Below, in pieces: positions 46,747 to 56,421 of a stretch of DNA of 64,000 nt. The first letter of the stretch is position 1; the number at the start of each line of letters is the position of its first letter. The notes beneath the pieces are model-generated. The model worked only from the letters and a program-made list of their open reading frames with translations. It was not told the DNA's origin and ran no database searches. Source of the DNA: Methylobacterium mesophilicum SR1.6/6 (lineage in GTDB: Bacteria; Pseudomonadota; Alphaproteobacteria; Rhizobiales; Beijerinckiaceae); NCBI RefSeq assembly GCF_000364445.2, contig NZ_CP043538.1, positions 1,123,612-1,187,611 on the forward strand. Reading direction: 5' to 3'. The position numbers and the translations under genes are program-made.

Positions 46747-48108
46747 TCAGGTGTTCATCGAGTCGAAGAAGTCGCTGTTGCTCTTGGTCTGGCGCAGCTT
46801 GTCGAGCAGGAACTCGATCGCGTCGGTCACGCCCATCGGGTTGAGGATGCGGCGCAGCACGTAGGTCTTCTTGAGCGAGTCCGGCGGGACCAGCAGCTCC
46901 TCCTTGCGGGTGCCCGAGCGGGTGATGTCGATCGCCGGGAAGATACGCTTGTCGGAGACCTTGCGGTCCAGGATGATCTCGGAATTGCCGGTGCCCTTGA
47001 ACTCCTCGAAGATCACCTCGTCCATGCGCGAGCCGGTGTCGATCAGCGCCGTGGCGATGATCGAGAGCGAGCCGCCCTCCTCGATGTTGCGGGCCGCGCC
47101 GAAGAAGCGCTTGGGCCGCTGCAGGGCGTTGGCGTCGACGCCGCCGGTGAGCACCTTGCCGGAGGACGGCACCACGGTGTTGTAGGCGCGACCCAGCCGC
47201 GTGATCGAGTCGAGCAGGATCACCACGTCGCGCCCGTGCTCCACGAGGCGCTTGGCCTTCTCGATCACCATCTCGGCGACCTGCACGTGGCGGGTGGCCG
47301 GCTCGTCGAAGGTGGAGGCGATGACCTCGCCCTTCACCGAGCGCTGCATGTCGGTGACCTCCTCGGGCCGCTCGTCGATGAGCAGCACGATCAGGTAGCA
47401 CTCCGGGTGGTTCAGGGTGATCGACTGCGCGATGTTCTGCATCAGCACGGTCTTACCCGTGCGCGGCGGCGCCACGATCAGGGCGCGCTGGCCCTTTCCG
47501 ATCGGCGCCACGATGTCGATGATCCGCGGCGAGAAATCCTTCTTGGTCGGGTTGTCCAGCTCGAGCTTGAAGCGCTTCGTCGGGAAGAGCGGCGTCAGGT
47601 TGTCGAAGTGGACCTTGTGCTTGATCTTCTCCGGGTTCTCGAAGTTGATCGTGTTGACCTTCAGAAGGGCGAAGTAGCGCTCGCCGTCCTTGGGGCCGCG
47701 GATCGGGCCCTCGACGGTGTCGCCGGTACGCAGGCCGAAGCGGCGGATCTGGGTCGGCGAGATGTAGATGTCGTCGGGACCCGGCAGATAGTTCGAGTCG
47801 GAGGAGCGCAGGAAGCCGAAGCCGTCCTGCAGCACCTCGACGGTGCCCGAGCCGATGATCTCGACCTCCTTGGCAGCGAGCTGCTTCAGGATCGCGAACA
47901 TCAGCTCCTGCTTGCGCATGGTCGAGGCGTTCTCGACCTCGACCTCCTCGGCGAAGGCCGTGAGGTCGGTGGGCGTCTTGGACTTGAGGTCCTGGAGCTT
48001 GACCTCGCGGACGCCTTCGAGGGCGGCGGGCATGGCGGGCCGCTCGGCGGTCGCGTCGGCCGGCTCCGCGGTTTCGAGGTCGGCGAGGGCGTCGGGGTTT
48101 GGCGTCAT
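46747..48108 (-). CDS. rho: Transcription termination factor Rho
   Basis: Hexameric RNA-dependent helicase of 453 residues that ends transcription. The N-terminal domain includes [20 protein letters not shown]; the RNA-binding cold-shock fold includes [20 protein letters not shown]. Walker [19 protein letters not shown] is at about residues 214-231, Walker B is in [18 protein letters not shown], and the Q-loop region is [20 protein letters not shown]. The N-terminus has about 30 extra acidic residues, normal for alphaproteobacteria. I chose ATG 48108. A 440-base leader may take part in autoregulation, as in other species. In Caulobacter rho lies next to hemE near the origin. Confidence 0.96.
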   Translation of the reverse strand: MTPNPDALADLETAEPADATAERPAMPAALEGVREVKLQDLKSKTPTDLTAFAEEVEVENASTMRKQELMFAILKQLAAKEVEIIGSGTVEVLQDGFGFLRSSDSNYLPGPDDIYISPTQIRRFGLRTGDTVEGPIRGPKDGERYFALLKVNTINFENPEKIKHKVHFDNLTPLFPTKRFKLELDNPTKKDFSPRIIDIVAPIGKGQRALIVAPPRTGKTVLMQNIAQSITLNHPECYLIVLLIDERPEEVTDMQRSVKGEVIASTFDEPATRHVQVAEMVIEKAKRLVEHGRDVVILLDSITRLGRAYNTVVPSSGKVLTGGVDANALQRPKRFFGAARNIEEGGSLSIIATALIDTGSRMDEVIFEEFKGTGNSEIILDRKVSDKRIFPAIDITRSGTRKEELLVPPDSLKKTYVLRRILNPMGVTDAIEFLLDKLRQTKSNSDFFDSMNT

Positions 48109-48548
48109 GGGGTGTCTTGCAACCGACGGAGAAGGTGGGAGGGCCGGTTCTATGCCAGGCACCCGGGGGACGGGCGCCGAAGGGCGGGCCGCGCTGCGGC
48201 GAGGGGCCCGGAGATCAGGTTGGCAAAACCGTTTTGGCAGGACCCTCGCGGCTCACGGGCGCGCTGCGGCGCAGACCTTGTGATGAGGGCAAGGGAGAAA
48301 TAACGCGTTTCCTCACCGCACTCAAGGGGGTAGGCCGAGGGGGCAGGCCGGGGGGCACGCGGGGTCACAAGCGCCCGGCAAGATTGATCCCTCAGGATCG
48401 GCTGACTCGGGACCGGCCGCGCCGATGCGCCGGCGCGGTGCGGGCGCCGATTCGGAACCGTGCCCGCGCGGGGCCGTTCATCGTGCCGGCGCCGCAGCGC
48501 AACAGAGATCCACCCGAGACCTTTCCACCCGAGAACCACCTGAACGCC
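48109..48548. other. Intergenic leader region between rho and DUF3429 gene
   Basis: About 440 bases between divergent genes with no credible gene. It contains GGTTGGCAAAACCGTTTTGGCA near 48219-48240 with an internal palindrome AAAACCGTTTT, and a less GC-rich tract (GAAATAACGCGTTTCC, about 48296-48311). These are likely promoter or leader elements of rho. Confidence 0.4.
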
Positions 48549-49052
48549 ATGCGCGACGACGCCACCGGACGCACCCTCACCGCGCACGAGCCGCGCCGGA
48601 TCCCCTGGCTCGACATCGTCTTCGGCTTCGGTCCCATGGTGCCGATCGCCGTCGGAGCCGCGGCGGCGTGGTGGATGAACGGGCAGCCCCTCGATTACCT
48701 GGTGGCCCTGTTCACCCTTCTCTACGCCGCGTCCATCCTGCTGTTCCTGGCGGGCGTGCACCGGGGCGTCAGCTTCCGGACCGAGGGCGGCCCGCAGATC
48801 TCGCAGATCGTCACGATGCTGGTCCTGTACGCCCTCGGGCTCGCCAGCCTGTTCACCGCCGTGTTGGGCAAGGCGGTCCCGGCGCTCGCCATGCTGATCC
48901 TCGGCTACGCCCTCATCGGGATCCTCGACCCGATCGCGGCGCGCGCCGGCGAGGTGCCCCTCGCCCATGCCCGCCTGCGTCCCCTGCAGATGCCGATCGC
49001 CGTGGTGAGCCTCGCGGCCCTGATGTGGCTCAAGCTGACCGCGCCGTACTGA
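48549..49052 (+). CDS. DUF3429 domain membrane protein
   Basis: Inner-membrane protein of 167 residues with about five hydrophobic segments: [78 protein letters not shown] and [20 protein letters not shown]. The FxGxxHRG block is seen in [20 protein letters not shown], matching the DUF3429 pattern. No biochemical function is known. It is followed by hisS after a 340-base gap. Confidence 0.82.
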   Translation: MRDDATGRTLTAHEPRRIPWLDIVFGFGPMVPIAVGAAAAWWMNGQPLDYLVALFTLLYAASILLFLAGVHRGVSFRTEGGPQISQIVTMLVLYALGLASLFTAVLGKAVPALAMLILGYALIGILDPIAARAGEVPLAHARLRPLQMPIAVVSLAALMWLKLTAPY

Positions 49053-49392
49053 GTTCTTGTTCCGGGGCGAACCACACACGTCCTGTCCCCGCTTCAACGC
49101 TTCGGTTGATGCGCCCCGCCCGTCATCACGAGCGCAGCGACGTGACCCCGGGCAGGGTGACCCCGGTCAGCGTCGCGCCGCCTGGATTGCCTCGCTCCGC
49201 CCGCAAGGAGGGCGGCGCCGTCTTGCGCCGGCTGGTCGGGTGCCGAGAGTGCCTGCAAAGAGCGCCGCCGAACCGAATTCCCCTTTCGCCCGGCATGCTC
49301 TAGAGCCCGGCCGCAGGATCTCCGTGCGCCGGAGACGATCGACGATTCGATGTGGGACCCAGGACTCGGGTCCGCGAGAAGCGAATGCACCC
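49053..49392. other. Intergenic region before hisS
   Basis: About 340 bases without a gene. It includes fragments of a repeat of the GAGCGCAGCGACGTGACCCC / GCGCCGCCTGGATTGCCTCG type (about 49131-49200), also seen at 55197-55281, plus a less GC-rich stretch before hisS. It presumably holds the hisS promoter. Confidence 0.4.
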
Positions 49393-50940
49393 ATGTCCAA
49401 AGCTGAAACTCCGAAGGCCGAGAAGGCCGAGACCCTGAAGCCCCGCCTGCCGCGCGGCTTCGTCGATCGGCGCGCCGGCGAGATCGCCGCGCAGGGCCGG
49501 ATGCTGGAGACGATTCGGCGGAGCTTCGAGCTCTACGGCTTCGAGGCCCTGGAGACGCCCTTCGTCGAGTACACCGAGGCTCTGGGCAAGTTCCTGCCCG
49601 ACCTCGACCGGCCGAACGCCGGCGTGTTCTCGTTCCAGGACGACGACGAGGCGTGGCTGTCGCTCCGCTACGACCTCACGGCGCCGCTGGCCCGGTTCGT
49701 GGCCGAGAATTTCGACGCGCTGCCGAAGCCGTATCGGAGCTACCGGGCCGGCTACGTCTTCCGCAACGAGAAGCCGGGGCCGGGCCGCTTCCGCCAGTTC
49801 ATGCAGTTCGACGCCGACATCGTGGGCGCCGGCAGCGTCGCGGCGGATGCCGAGACCTGCATGCTGATGGCCGACACCCTGAACCGCCTCGGGCTCGGCG
49901 GGCAGTACGTGGTCAAGGTCAACAACCGCAAGGTGCTCGACGGCGTCATGGAGGCGATCGGGCTCGCCGGCCCCGACAAGGCCGGCCAGCGCCTGACGGT
50001 CCTGCGGGCCATCGACAAGCTCGACCGGCTGGGCGTCGACGGGGTACGCGACCTCCTCGGCGCCGGCCGCAAGGACGAGAGCGGCGACTTCACCAAGGGC
50101 GCCGGGCTCGACGCGACGGCGATCGGCCGGATCCTCGCCTACGTGTCGTTCCAGGCGGACGCCGCGGACGGGGCCGACAAGGTGGCGTTCTGGGAAAGGT
50201 TCTTCGCCGGCTGGCACGACGCGGTGGGCGATTCCGAGACCGGGCGGGCGGGCATCGCCGAGCTGCACGCGATCATGCGCCTCTGCGCCGCCGCCGGGTA
50301 CGGCCACGACGTGATCCGGGCCGATCCGAGCGTGGTGCGCGGGCTCGAATACTACACCGGCCCGGTCTACGAGGCCGAGCTGACGTTCCCCGTCACCAAC
50401 GAGGACGGCCAGACCGTGCGCTTCGGCTCGGTGGCGGGCGGCGGGCGCTACGACGGGCTCGTCGGGCGGTTCCGGGCCGAGCCGGTGCCGGCCACCGGCT
50501 TCTCGATCGGCGTCTCGCGGCTGTTCTCGGCGCTCCAGCTGGTGAACAGCCCGCTGCTCGCCGGAGCCGAGGCGCCGGGGCCCGTGGTGGTGCTGGTCCT
50601 CGACCGGGAGAACATGGCCGATTACCAGCGCCTCGTCGCGCTGCTGCGGGCGGACGGCATCCGGGCCGAGCTCTACCTCGGGTCTGCGGGCATGAAGGCG
50701 CAGATGAAGTATGCCGACCGCCGCCGCGCCCCCGTGGCGGTGATCCAGGGCTCGAACGAGCGGCTGGCCGGCGAAGTCCAGATCAAGGACCTGATCGAGG
50801 GTGCCCGGGCGGCCGAGTCCATCGCCAGCAACGCCGAGTGGAAGGCGGCGCGACCGGCCCAGTTCTCCTGCCCCGAGGCCGATCTGGTGGCGCAGGTCCG
50901 CGCCGTGCTGGCCCGGCACTTCTCATCCGCCGCGGATTGA
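49393..50940 (+). CDS. hisS: Histidyl-tRNA synthetase HisS
   Basis: Class II aminoacyl-tRNA synthetase of 515 residues (longer than the about 424 of E. coli, normal for alphaproteobacteria). Motif 1 region [20 protein letters not shown], motif 2 [20 protein letters not shown], the HisA block [17 protein letters not shown], motif 3 [15 protein letters not shown] and the anticodon-binding C-terminal domain ([20 protein letters not shown]). A lysine/glutamate-rich leader ([13 protein letters not shown]) precedes the core. hisZ-hisG follow 2.1 kb downstream, interrupted by an inserted block. Confidence 0.95.
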   Translation: MSKAETPKAEKAETLKPRLPRGFVDRRAGEIAAQGRMLETIRRSFELYGFEALETPFVEYTEALGKFLPDLDRPNAGVFSFQDDDEAWLSLRYDLTAPLARFVAENFDALPKPYRSYRAGYVFRNEKPGPGRFRQFMQFDADIVGAGSVAADAETCMLMADTLNRLGLGGQYVVKVNNRKVLDGVMEAIGLAGPDKAGQRLTVLRAIDKLDRLGVDGVRDLLGAGRKDESGDFTKGAGLDATAIGRILAYVSFQADAADGADKVAFWERFFAGWHDAVGDSETGRAGIAELHAIMRLCAAAGYGHDVIRADPSVVRGLEYYTGPVYEAELTFPVTNEDGQTVRFGSVAGGGRYDGLVGRFRAEPVPATGFSIGVSRLFSALQLVNSPLLAGAEAPGPVVVLVLDRENMADYQRLVALLRADGIRAELYLGSAGMKAQMKYADRRRAPVAVIQGSNERLAGEVQIKDLIEGARAAESIASNAEWKAARPAQFSCPEADLVAQVRAVLARHFSSAAD

Positions 50941-51008
50941 AACGCCGCGGCTGCAGCGGCGTTGGTTCCGGGTCTGGGCCGCGACGCCGTCGGCCGGGAG
51001 ACCCGGGG

Positions 51009-51263
51009 ATGCGTGCCGAGTTCCTGTTCAAGATCCTGTTTCTGCCGGCCGGGCTGGTCCTCGCCGGCGCGGCACCGGCCTCCGCGGCCCGTCCGCTCCC
51101 CGGCCGGCTGCCGAGTGCCGTCGCGGCCGCCACGCCCGGCACCGGGAGCGCCCCGATCCTCAGCGCCGGCGTCGCGGGCGCCCCCGCGCTCGCGGCCCTG
51201 ACCCGGCGGAAGCCGGCGCGGCGGCCCCGGGGGGCGCGGCTCGGCAGCCTCCGCCCGCTCTGA
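51009..51263 (+). CDS. Small secreted Ala/Pro-rich hypothetical protein
   Basis: A possible 84-residue protein. MRAEFLFKILFLPAGLVLAG, followed by AAPASAARP, has the shape of a signal peptide cut near ASA. The remainder is Ala/Gly/Pro-rich and ends in a basic tail (RRKPARRPRGARLGSLRPL). I recognise no family. The convergent phosphatase gene ends 9 bases away. Could be chance, as composition is strongly biased. Confidence 0.4.
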   Translation: MRAEFLFKILFLPAGLVLAGAAPASAARPLPGRLPSAVAAATPGTGSAPILSAGVAGAPALAALTRRKPARRPRGARLGSLRPL

Positions 51264-51272
51264 GGGCAGGCG

Positions 51273-52608
51273 TTACCGGACGCAGGCGGGCGGGAGCGCG
51301 GCGCGGACATTGGTCGCGAAGGTCTCCAGACCGCAGGCCCCGTCCCGCGCCTGGCAGATCCCGATCGCCAGGGGCAGCGAGACCGGCGGATCGAGGGGGC
51401 CGAGGACCCGGGCAGAGCGCAGCTGGTCGAGGGTCTGGGCGTAGATGCGGATCCTGACCGTCCGTGCGCCCGTCTCCGGGGTGCGCCAGACCTCGAAGGC
51501 GAGGGTGGCTCCGGGGGCCGTGGGGTCCGGCTGTCCCGGGAGCTGCCAGCCCAGGCCGAGGGCGCCGGCCAGGTTCGACAGGGTGGTGTCGTGGCCGGCC
51601 AGGACGAGGAGGCGCGCGCGCGTCCCGATCGGCGGGACGCCGAGGCCCCGGGGCGCCTCGCCCGCCAGCAGGTCCGCGAGCATCCGCAGCAGCGTCGCCG
51701 CGCGGAAGACGGCGAGCTCGGGCGTCCGGTACAGGAGGTCGGCCGCGCGGCGATGGGCGGCGGCGAGGACCGCCAGGGTCCCGGGGGAGCCCCTGGCCCC
51801 AGGCCACTTGATCGGCCGGCAGGCCTTCGGCGTAGGCGAGGAGCAGGTTCTCCGACACCGGGGCGGCGAGCGCCAGCGGGCCGGCGATCCTCGGCTTGGC
51901 GGGGTCGGCGACCAGGGTGCTCGGGCCGTCGAGGCAGGCGGCCGGGATCGCCGCGCAGGCCTCCGGTCCGAGGATCCCTTTCAGCGCCGCGACGGCCTTG
52001 TCGGCAGGCTTGTCGGTCACGGCGGTCCCGCCCGCCGTCCGGCGCTGGATCGCCGCCAGGGCCTCGGCCGGATCGAGGGGGCAGACCCGCCCGCTGTCGA
52101 AGACCGGGTCGAGTGCGCCCGCCGGTCCGTGACGCGCCACGAGGCCGCAATCCGGCGCGAGAGCGTCGGCCAGGATCTGGCCGCTGCGCAGGGTGCGACT
52201 CGCCGATCCGTCCGCCCAGACCTGGACGGCGCTCACCGCCGGGCAGCCGGTCTCCGGGAGCAGCTCTGCCCGGGCATAGACGGTCCGCAGATAGGCCCCC
52301 ATCCGGGACAGCGCCTCGGCGCCGTGCCGTGTGAGCTCGCCCGGCTCCGCCGGGAAGGCCGGCCAGGGCCGACCTGTCACCTTGTCCAGCGCGGCCGGCG
52401 AGGCGGTCGGCGCGGGCACCCCGTGGCGCGTGACCAGCACCACCCGGTCCAGCTTGAGCTCGGCCCCGGTGGAGGCCGGTGCGCCGAGGAGGAGGGTCAG
52501 CCCGGCGCCGAGCCCGGCATGGCGCAGGCGGCCGAAGGCTCCAAGAACCCGCCGAGATATCACGGTCTTTGCCCCTGTCTTCGCCGGATGCGTGAGCCGC
52601 GGGATCAT
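51273..52608 (-). pseudogene. Histidine-type phosphatase, interrupted by a frameshift
   Basis: The frame from ATG 52608 encodes a signal peptide (AGLGAGLTLLLGAPASTG), then a histidine acid phosphatase N-terminus (VVLVTRHGVPAPTASP). Normal-looking domain continues to PADQVAWGQG near 51803. There the reading frame shifts by one base, at the CCCC run 51790-51793. The rest of the enzyme, including the catalytic AGHDTTLSNLAGALGLGW and a C-terminal ACGLETFATNVRAALPPACV, continues in the other frame to the stop at 51273. The RHG motif reads RHGVPAP instead of RHGxRxP, so one key arginine is missing. It is either a pseudogene or a sequencing error; the gene is otherwise complete (about 440 residues). 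Confidence 0.75.
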
Positions 52609-53027
52609 GGATCAAGCGGGAGGGCGGGCGCAACCGCTCGTATTTTTGCTCCTTATTTCGACATGAAGTATCGCTCGATATTCATTTTCGAGATATATGA
52701 ATTACGAAATTTCAGATCAGGGCGCCCTTGACGGACGGATCCTGCAGCGTTGGATTTCAAATCGGAATCCTGATCTTCAGCGACGGGCCCGATTGAAGCT
52801 GGCCGGCGGCTCCCACCGGCATCCCACACCACGGCGCGGTCGATGAGCACATCGCTTTCTTCCCGCGCGCGGGGCGAGGCAGCGGCGCGAATATTGTTCG
52901 GGACGAGCCGCCGGCCGCATTCCCCTGCGCCCTGTCGCCGAGCCCTGTCGCTGAGCCCTGTCGCCAAGCCGGGTCGCGGTTGCTACAGAGCGCCCGCGAG
53001 GTGGATCGCCCCGCGAGGTGGATTGCG
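52609..53027. other. Intergenic region with AT-rich patch, upstream of hisZ
   Basis: About 420 bases with no credible gene. The stretch 52640-52725 is unusually AT-rich (CGTATTTTTGCTCCTTATTT, ATTCATTTTCGAGATATATG, AATTACGAAATTTCAG), in sharp contrast to the rest of the window. It could be a strong promoter of the divergent phosphatase or a piece of foreign DNA. A direct repeat CGCGAGGTGGAT occurs twice just before hisZ (about 52994-53022). Confidence 0.5.
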
Positions 53028-54182
53028 ATGACACGACCGGAGCCGGGCGAGACGGGGGCGGGGGATTCGGCGCGCGCGCGTCTCTCCGCGCATCTGGCGG
53101 CGGCGGGCTACCGGCCGGTCACGCCGCCGGTGCTGCAGCCGCTGGAGCCGTTCCTCGAGCTGTCGGGCGAGGATATCCGCCGTCGGATCTTCGTCACCCA
53201 GGACACGGGCGGGGCCGAACTGTGCCTGCGGCCCGAATTCACCATTCCCGTCTGCCGCCTGCACCGGGCGGAGGCCGACGGGCAGGCGGCCGATTACAGC
53301 TATTGCGGCCCGGTCTTCCGGCTGGCCGCCGACGAGCCCGACGAGTTCTTCCAGGCCGGGATCGAATCAATCGGGCGGACCGATACGCCGGCGGCCGACG
53401 CCGAGGTGCTGGGCCTCGCCCTGGAGGGGCTCGCGCTGTTCGGCCGGACCGACCCGGCGGTGCGGCTCGGCGACATGGGCCTGACCGTGGCGCTCCTCGA
53501 CGGGCTCGCGGTCCCGCCCGCGGCCAAGCGGCGGACGCTCCGGGCGCTGGCGGCCGGGCGCTCGCTCGACGCCGTGACCAACGGCGCCGAGGGCTCGCGT
53601 CCCGAGGATCCCCATGCGGGCCTGCTGGCGGCGATCCAGGGCCAGGACCCACGGGGCGTGCGCGCCTTCGTGGAGGACGTGCTGGCAATCGCCGGGATCT
53701 CGGCGGTGGGCGGCCGCAGCGCCGGCGAGATCGCCGAGCGCTTCCTCGCCAAGGCCTCCGCGCAGGCCCATGGCGGGGCCGGGCTCAACGCCGAGAACCG
53801 CGCGCTCCTCGACCGCTACCGGGCGATCGGCGGCCATCCGGACGCCGCTGCCCGCGACCTGCGGGCGCTGGTCGCCGACGCGAACATCCGCCACGACGCC
53901 CTGGCGGCCGCCCTCGACCTGTTCGAGGAGCGCATCGGCTTCATCGCGGCCCGCGGCCTGCCGATCGAGCGGTTCCGCTTCCAGGGCGGCTTCGCCCGCA
54001 ACCTCGACTACTACACCGGCTTCATCTTCGAGGTGACCGAGCGGGATGCCTCGGGCGAGGGTCCGACCCTGGTCGGCGGCGGCCGCTACGACGGCCTGCT
54101 CGGCCATCTCGGCAGCCCGGTGCCGCTGCCCGCGGTGGGCTGCACCTTCTGGATCGCGCGCGTGGCGGGAGCCGGCCGATGA
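53028..54182 (+). CDS. hisZ: ATP phosphoribosyltransferase regulatory subunit HisZ
   Basis: HisRS-like subunit of 384 residues with no synthetase activity. It joins short-form HisG to form an active, histidine-sensitive enzyme of the first step of histidine synthesis. Class II features: RIFVTQDTGGAELCLRPEFT, PVCRLHRAEADGQAADYSYC, EFFQAGIESIGRTDTPAADA, RFRFQGGFARNLDYYTGFIF and [13 protein letters not shown] (motif 3-like). The C-terminal anticodon domain of HisS is missing, as expected. Start ATG 53028. The stop overlaps the hisG ATG (ATGA-type). Confidence 0.93.
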   Translation: MTRPEPGETGAGDSARARLSAHLAAAGYRPVTPPVLQPLEPFLELSGEDIRRRIFVTQDTGGAELCLRPEFTIPVCRLHRAEADGQAADYSYCGPVFRLAADEPDEFFQAGIESIGRTDTPAADAEVLGLALEGLALFGRTDPAVRLGDMGLTVALLDGLAVPPAAKRRTLRALAAGRSLDAVTNGAEGSRPEDPHAGLLAAIQGQDPRGVRAFVEDVLAIAGISAVGGRSAGEIAERFLAKASAQAHGGAGLNAENRALLDRYRAIGGHPDAAARDLRALVADANIRHDALAAALDLFEERIGFIAARGLPIERFRFQGGFARNLDYYTGFIFEVTERDASGEGPTLVGGGRYDGLLGHLGSPVPLPAVGCTFWIARVAGAGR

Positions 54183-55162
54183 GTTCTTCCGAGGGCGCCC
54201 TGATCCTCGCCGTCCCGTCCAAGGGCCGCCTGCAGGAGAATGCCAGCGCGTTCTTCGGCCGGGCCGGGCTGAAGCTCGCTCAAGGCGCGGGCGCCCGCGA
54301 CTACCGGGGCAAGCTGCTCGGCGTGCCCGACGTCGAGGTGCGCTACCTCTCGGCCTCCGAGATCGCCGCGCAGCTCGCCTCGGGCGCTGCCCATCTCGGC
54401 GTCACCGGCGAGGACCTGATCCGCGAGACCCTGCCGGACGTGCGCGGCCAGGTCGAGCTGCTGACGCCGCTCGGCTTCGGCAACGCCACCGTGGTGGTGG
54501 CCGTGCCCCAGGCCTGGATCGACGTGCGCGACATGTCCGACCTCGACGAGGTGGCGGCCGGGATGCGGACCCGCCACGGCCGGCGCCTGCGGGTCGCCAC
54601 CAAGTACGTGAACCTGACCCGCCGGTTCTTCGCCGAGAAGGGCGTCGCCGATTACCGGATCGTCGAGAGCCTGGGCGCCACCGAGGGGGCGCCGGCCGCG
54701 GGCTCGGCCGAGATCGTGGTCGACATCACCACCACGGGGGCGACGCTCTCGGCCAACGCCCTGAAGGTGCTGGACGACGGCATCATCCTGCGCTCGGAGG
54801 CGAACCTCGTCGCCTCGCTGAAGGCCCCCTGGGGCGAGGGCCAGCGGGCCGCGCTCCGCACCGTGCTCGGCCGCATCGCCGCCGAGGAGCGCGCCCGCAC
54901 CACCCGGGAGGTGCGCGCCGCCCTGCCGCAGAGCGGTACGATCGACCTCGCCACCCTGGCGGGCCTGCACGAGGCCGAACTGCCCTACGGCGCACCGCGC
55001 GGGGCCGAGGGCGAGATCGTGCTGCGCTGCAGGGAGGCCGCGGTGTTCGACCTCGCCGGCGCCCTGGTCGAGGCCGGGGCGCGGGCCGTGACGGTGCGGC
55101 GGGTGGATTATGCCTTCGCGGCCGAGAATCCGCTGGCGGAGCGGCTGCTGGCGCGGTTGTGA
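54179..55162 (+). CDS. hisG: ATP phosphoribosyltransferase catalytic subunit HisG
   Basis: Condenses ATP and PRPP in the first step of histidine biosynthesis (327 residues). Landmarks are LILAVPSKGRLQENASAFFG, YLSASEIAAQLASGAAHLGV, TGEDLIRETLPDVRGQVELL, RVATKYVNLTRRFFAEKG, and the PRPP loop EIVVDITTTGATLSANALKV. It is the HisZ-dependent form, although its C-terminal segment (LATLAGLHEAELPYGAPRGA) extends somewhat beyond the usual short type. Coupled to hisZ. A palindromic repeat begins directly at its stop. Confidence 0.93.
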   Translation: MSSSEGALILAVPSKGRLQENASAFFGRAGLKLAQGAGARDYRGKLLGVPDVEVRYLSASEIAAQLASGAAHLGVTGEDLIRETLPDVRGQVELLTPLGFGNATVVVAVPQAWIDVRDMSDLDEVAAGMRTRHGRRLRVATKYVNLTRRFFAEKGVADYRIVESLGATEGAPAAGSAEIVVDITTTGATLSANALKVLDDGIILRSEANLVASLKAPWGEGQRAALRTVLGRIAAEERARTTREVRAALPQSGTIDLATLAGLHEAELPYGAPRGAEGEIVLRCREAAVFDLAGALVEAGARAVTVRRVDYAFAAENPLAERLLARL

Positions 55163-55326
55163 TACCGTTTTCGGTGGATCAGATCGGTTCCGCCGTCTTT
55201 GCGAGCGGAGCGAAGCAATCCAGCCGGCACCACGTTCCCTGAGGTACCGCAGCCCTGGGTTGCTTCGCTGCGCTCGCAAAGCCGGAGTGGGCTGCACCGA
55301 CCGACGCGTTCAACCGGAAACGGTAT
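55162..55326. repeat. Palindromic element with imperfect terminal inverted repeats
   Basis: Left end ATACCGTTTTCGGTGGATC and right end TTCAACCGGAAACGGTAT form imperfect inverted termini. An inner pair CTTTGCGAGCGGAGCGAAGC / GCTTCGCTGCGCTCGCAAAG lies at 55197 and 55261. The element begins at the last base of the hisG stop codon. It looks like a miniature palindromic insertion (MITE-like or REP-type), with no protein. Confidence 0.65.
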
Positions 55327-55498
55327 GAGCGCCCGGTTCATCGGCCGATCCGGTGCCGGACAGCGGGAAGACTCACCAGCCGGAGCGTATATCTCGCGCG
55401 TGGGTGACACGGTGACAATCTGCCTGCCGCAGCACCGTCGTCCTTGCGGATGACGGGAGCGCCATGCGGGGTTCCGGCAGGCCCCGCCCCACAGCATC

Positions 55499-55526
55499 AG
55501 GAGGCCTCGGCCTCCTTTCGCGTTTT
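55499..55526 (+). terminator. Putative rho-independent terminator
   Basis: AGGAGGCC-TC-GGCCTCCT followed by TTCGCGTTTTC. It lies on the plus strand about 340 bases after hisG, past the palindromic element, and would end a read-through histidine transcript. It also precedes the stop of the convergent LprI-like gene. Confidence 0.55.
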
Positions 55527-55550
55527 CGGGACCCGGGTCGGAAGTCGGCT

Positions 55551-55898
55551 CTACTGCGGCCCCTGCTTGGCGAATTCCGCCAGGACCCCGCGCAGCACCT
55601 TGAGCCGGGCGTCGTAGGCGGCCGTCAGGCAGGCGACGTCGCCGCCGCAGGCCTGCCGCTCCTTCAGCCACGCCTCCTGGTCGTCGCGCAGCTTGGCCTG
55701 GCCGCCCATCGGCAGCACGCTCTTCAGGATCTCGAACCGGGTCGCCATCTCGACGTCCCGGTCGTTGAGCGGGAGATGCGCGCAGATCGCCGCCTCGTCG
55801 GGCGCCGCGGCCTTCGCACACGGGAAGCTGGCAGCCCGGGCGGGGGATGCGCCGGCGAGGGCGGCCAGCGACAGGGCGAGGACGAGCGGCTTCGACAT
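55551..55898 (-). CDS. LprI-like (DUF1311) secreted protein
   Basis: Secreted protein of 115 residues: signal peptide MSKPLVLALSLAALAGASPA, then the PF07007 pattern. This is FPCAKAAAPDEAAICAHLPL (first Cys pair), NDRDVEMATRFEILKSVLPM, DDQEAWLKERQACGGDVACL (second Cys pair) and YDARLKVLRGVLAEF. The family includes a mycobacterial lysozyme inhibitor; that function is not established for this branch. Start ATG 55898. Confidence 0.86.
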   Translation of the reverse strand: MSKPLVLALSLAALAGASPARAASFPCAKAAAPDEAAICAHLPLNDRDVEMATRFEILKSVLPMGGQAKLRDDQEAWLKERQACGGDVACLTAAYDARLKVLRGVLAEFAKQGPQ

Positions 55899-55981
55899 GG
55901 CCTCCCAACGGCCCGCCGCCCGAAAGGCTCCGGCCCGTGCGGCGGCAGGGTGCATCGTCCCGGGATCACGGGATCCTAGGA

Positions 55982-56413
55982 TCAGAGGCCCGGCTTGACG
56001 ATCGCCAGGATGACGATGCCGATCATCAGCAGCGTCGGCACCTCGTTGAGCACCCGGTAGAACCGGTGCCCGCGGGTGTTCCGGTCGGCGGCGAAATCCT
56101 TGACCATCCGGGCGAGCCAGCCGTGGATCCCCGACATCGCCAGCACCAGTACGAACTTCGCCTGCAGCCAGGGACTCGCGTAGAAGCCGCTCATCCAGGC
56201 GAGCGCCAGCCCGAACGCCCAGGTGGCGATCATGGCGGGGTTCATGATCGCCTTGAGCAGGCGGCGCTCCATCACCTTGAAGGTCGCGGCCTGCGCCTCC
56301 GAGCCGGGCGGCAGGCTCGCGTGATAGACGAACAGCCGGGGCAGATAGAGCATCCCGGCCATCCAGGCGATCAGGCTGATGACGTGAAGGGCCTTGATCC
56401 AGTCGTACAGCAC
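55982..56413 (-). CDS. hemJ: Protoporphyrinogen IX oxidase HemJ
   Basis: Inner-membrane oxidase of 143 residues that forms protoporphyrin IX for heme. It has four helices: VLYDWIKALHVISLIAWMAG, MNPAMIATWAFGLALAWMSG, WLQAKFVLVLAMSGIHGW and PTLLMIGIVILAIVKPGL. The conserved heme-binding histidine is in the first helix (ALHVIS), and LYLPRLFVYHA follows. GTG start at 56413. It lies 8 bases downstream of hemE on the same strand; the pair is typical in alphaproteobacteria. Confidence 0.93.
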   Translation of the reverse strand: MLYDWIKALHVISLIAWMAGMLYLPRLFVYHASLPPGSEAQAATFKVMERRLLKAIMNPAMIATWAFGLALAWMSGFYASPWLQAKFVLVLAMSGIHGWLARMVKDFAADRNTRGHRFYRVLNEVPTLLMIGIVILAIVKPGL

Positions 56414-56421
56414 GCCCGGCC

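Noticed and set aside
52653..52967. Possible 104-residue minus-strand protein over the AT-rich patch
   Set aside because: No recognisable family, no ribosome binding site, and most of its hydrophilic end only reflects the AT-rich sequence.
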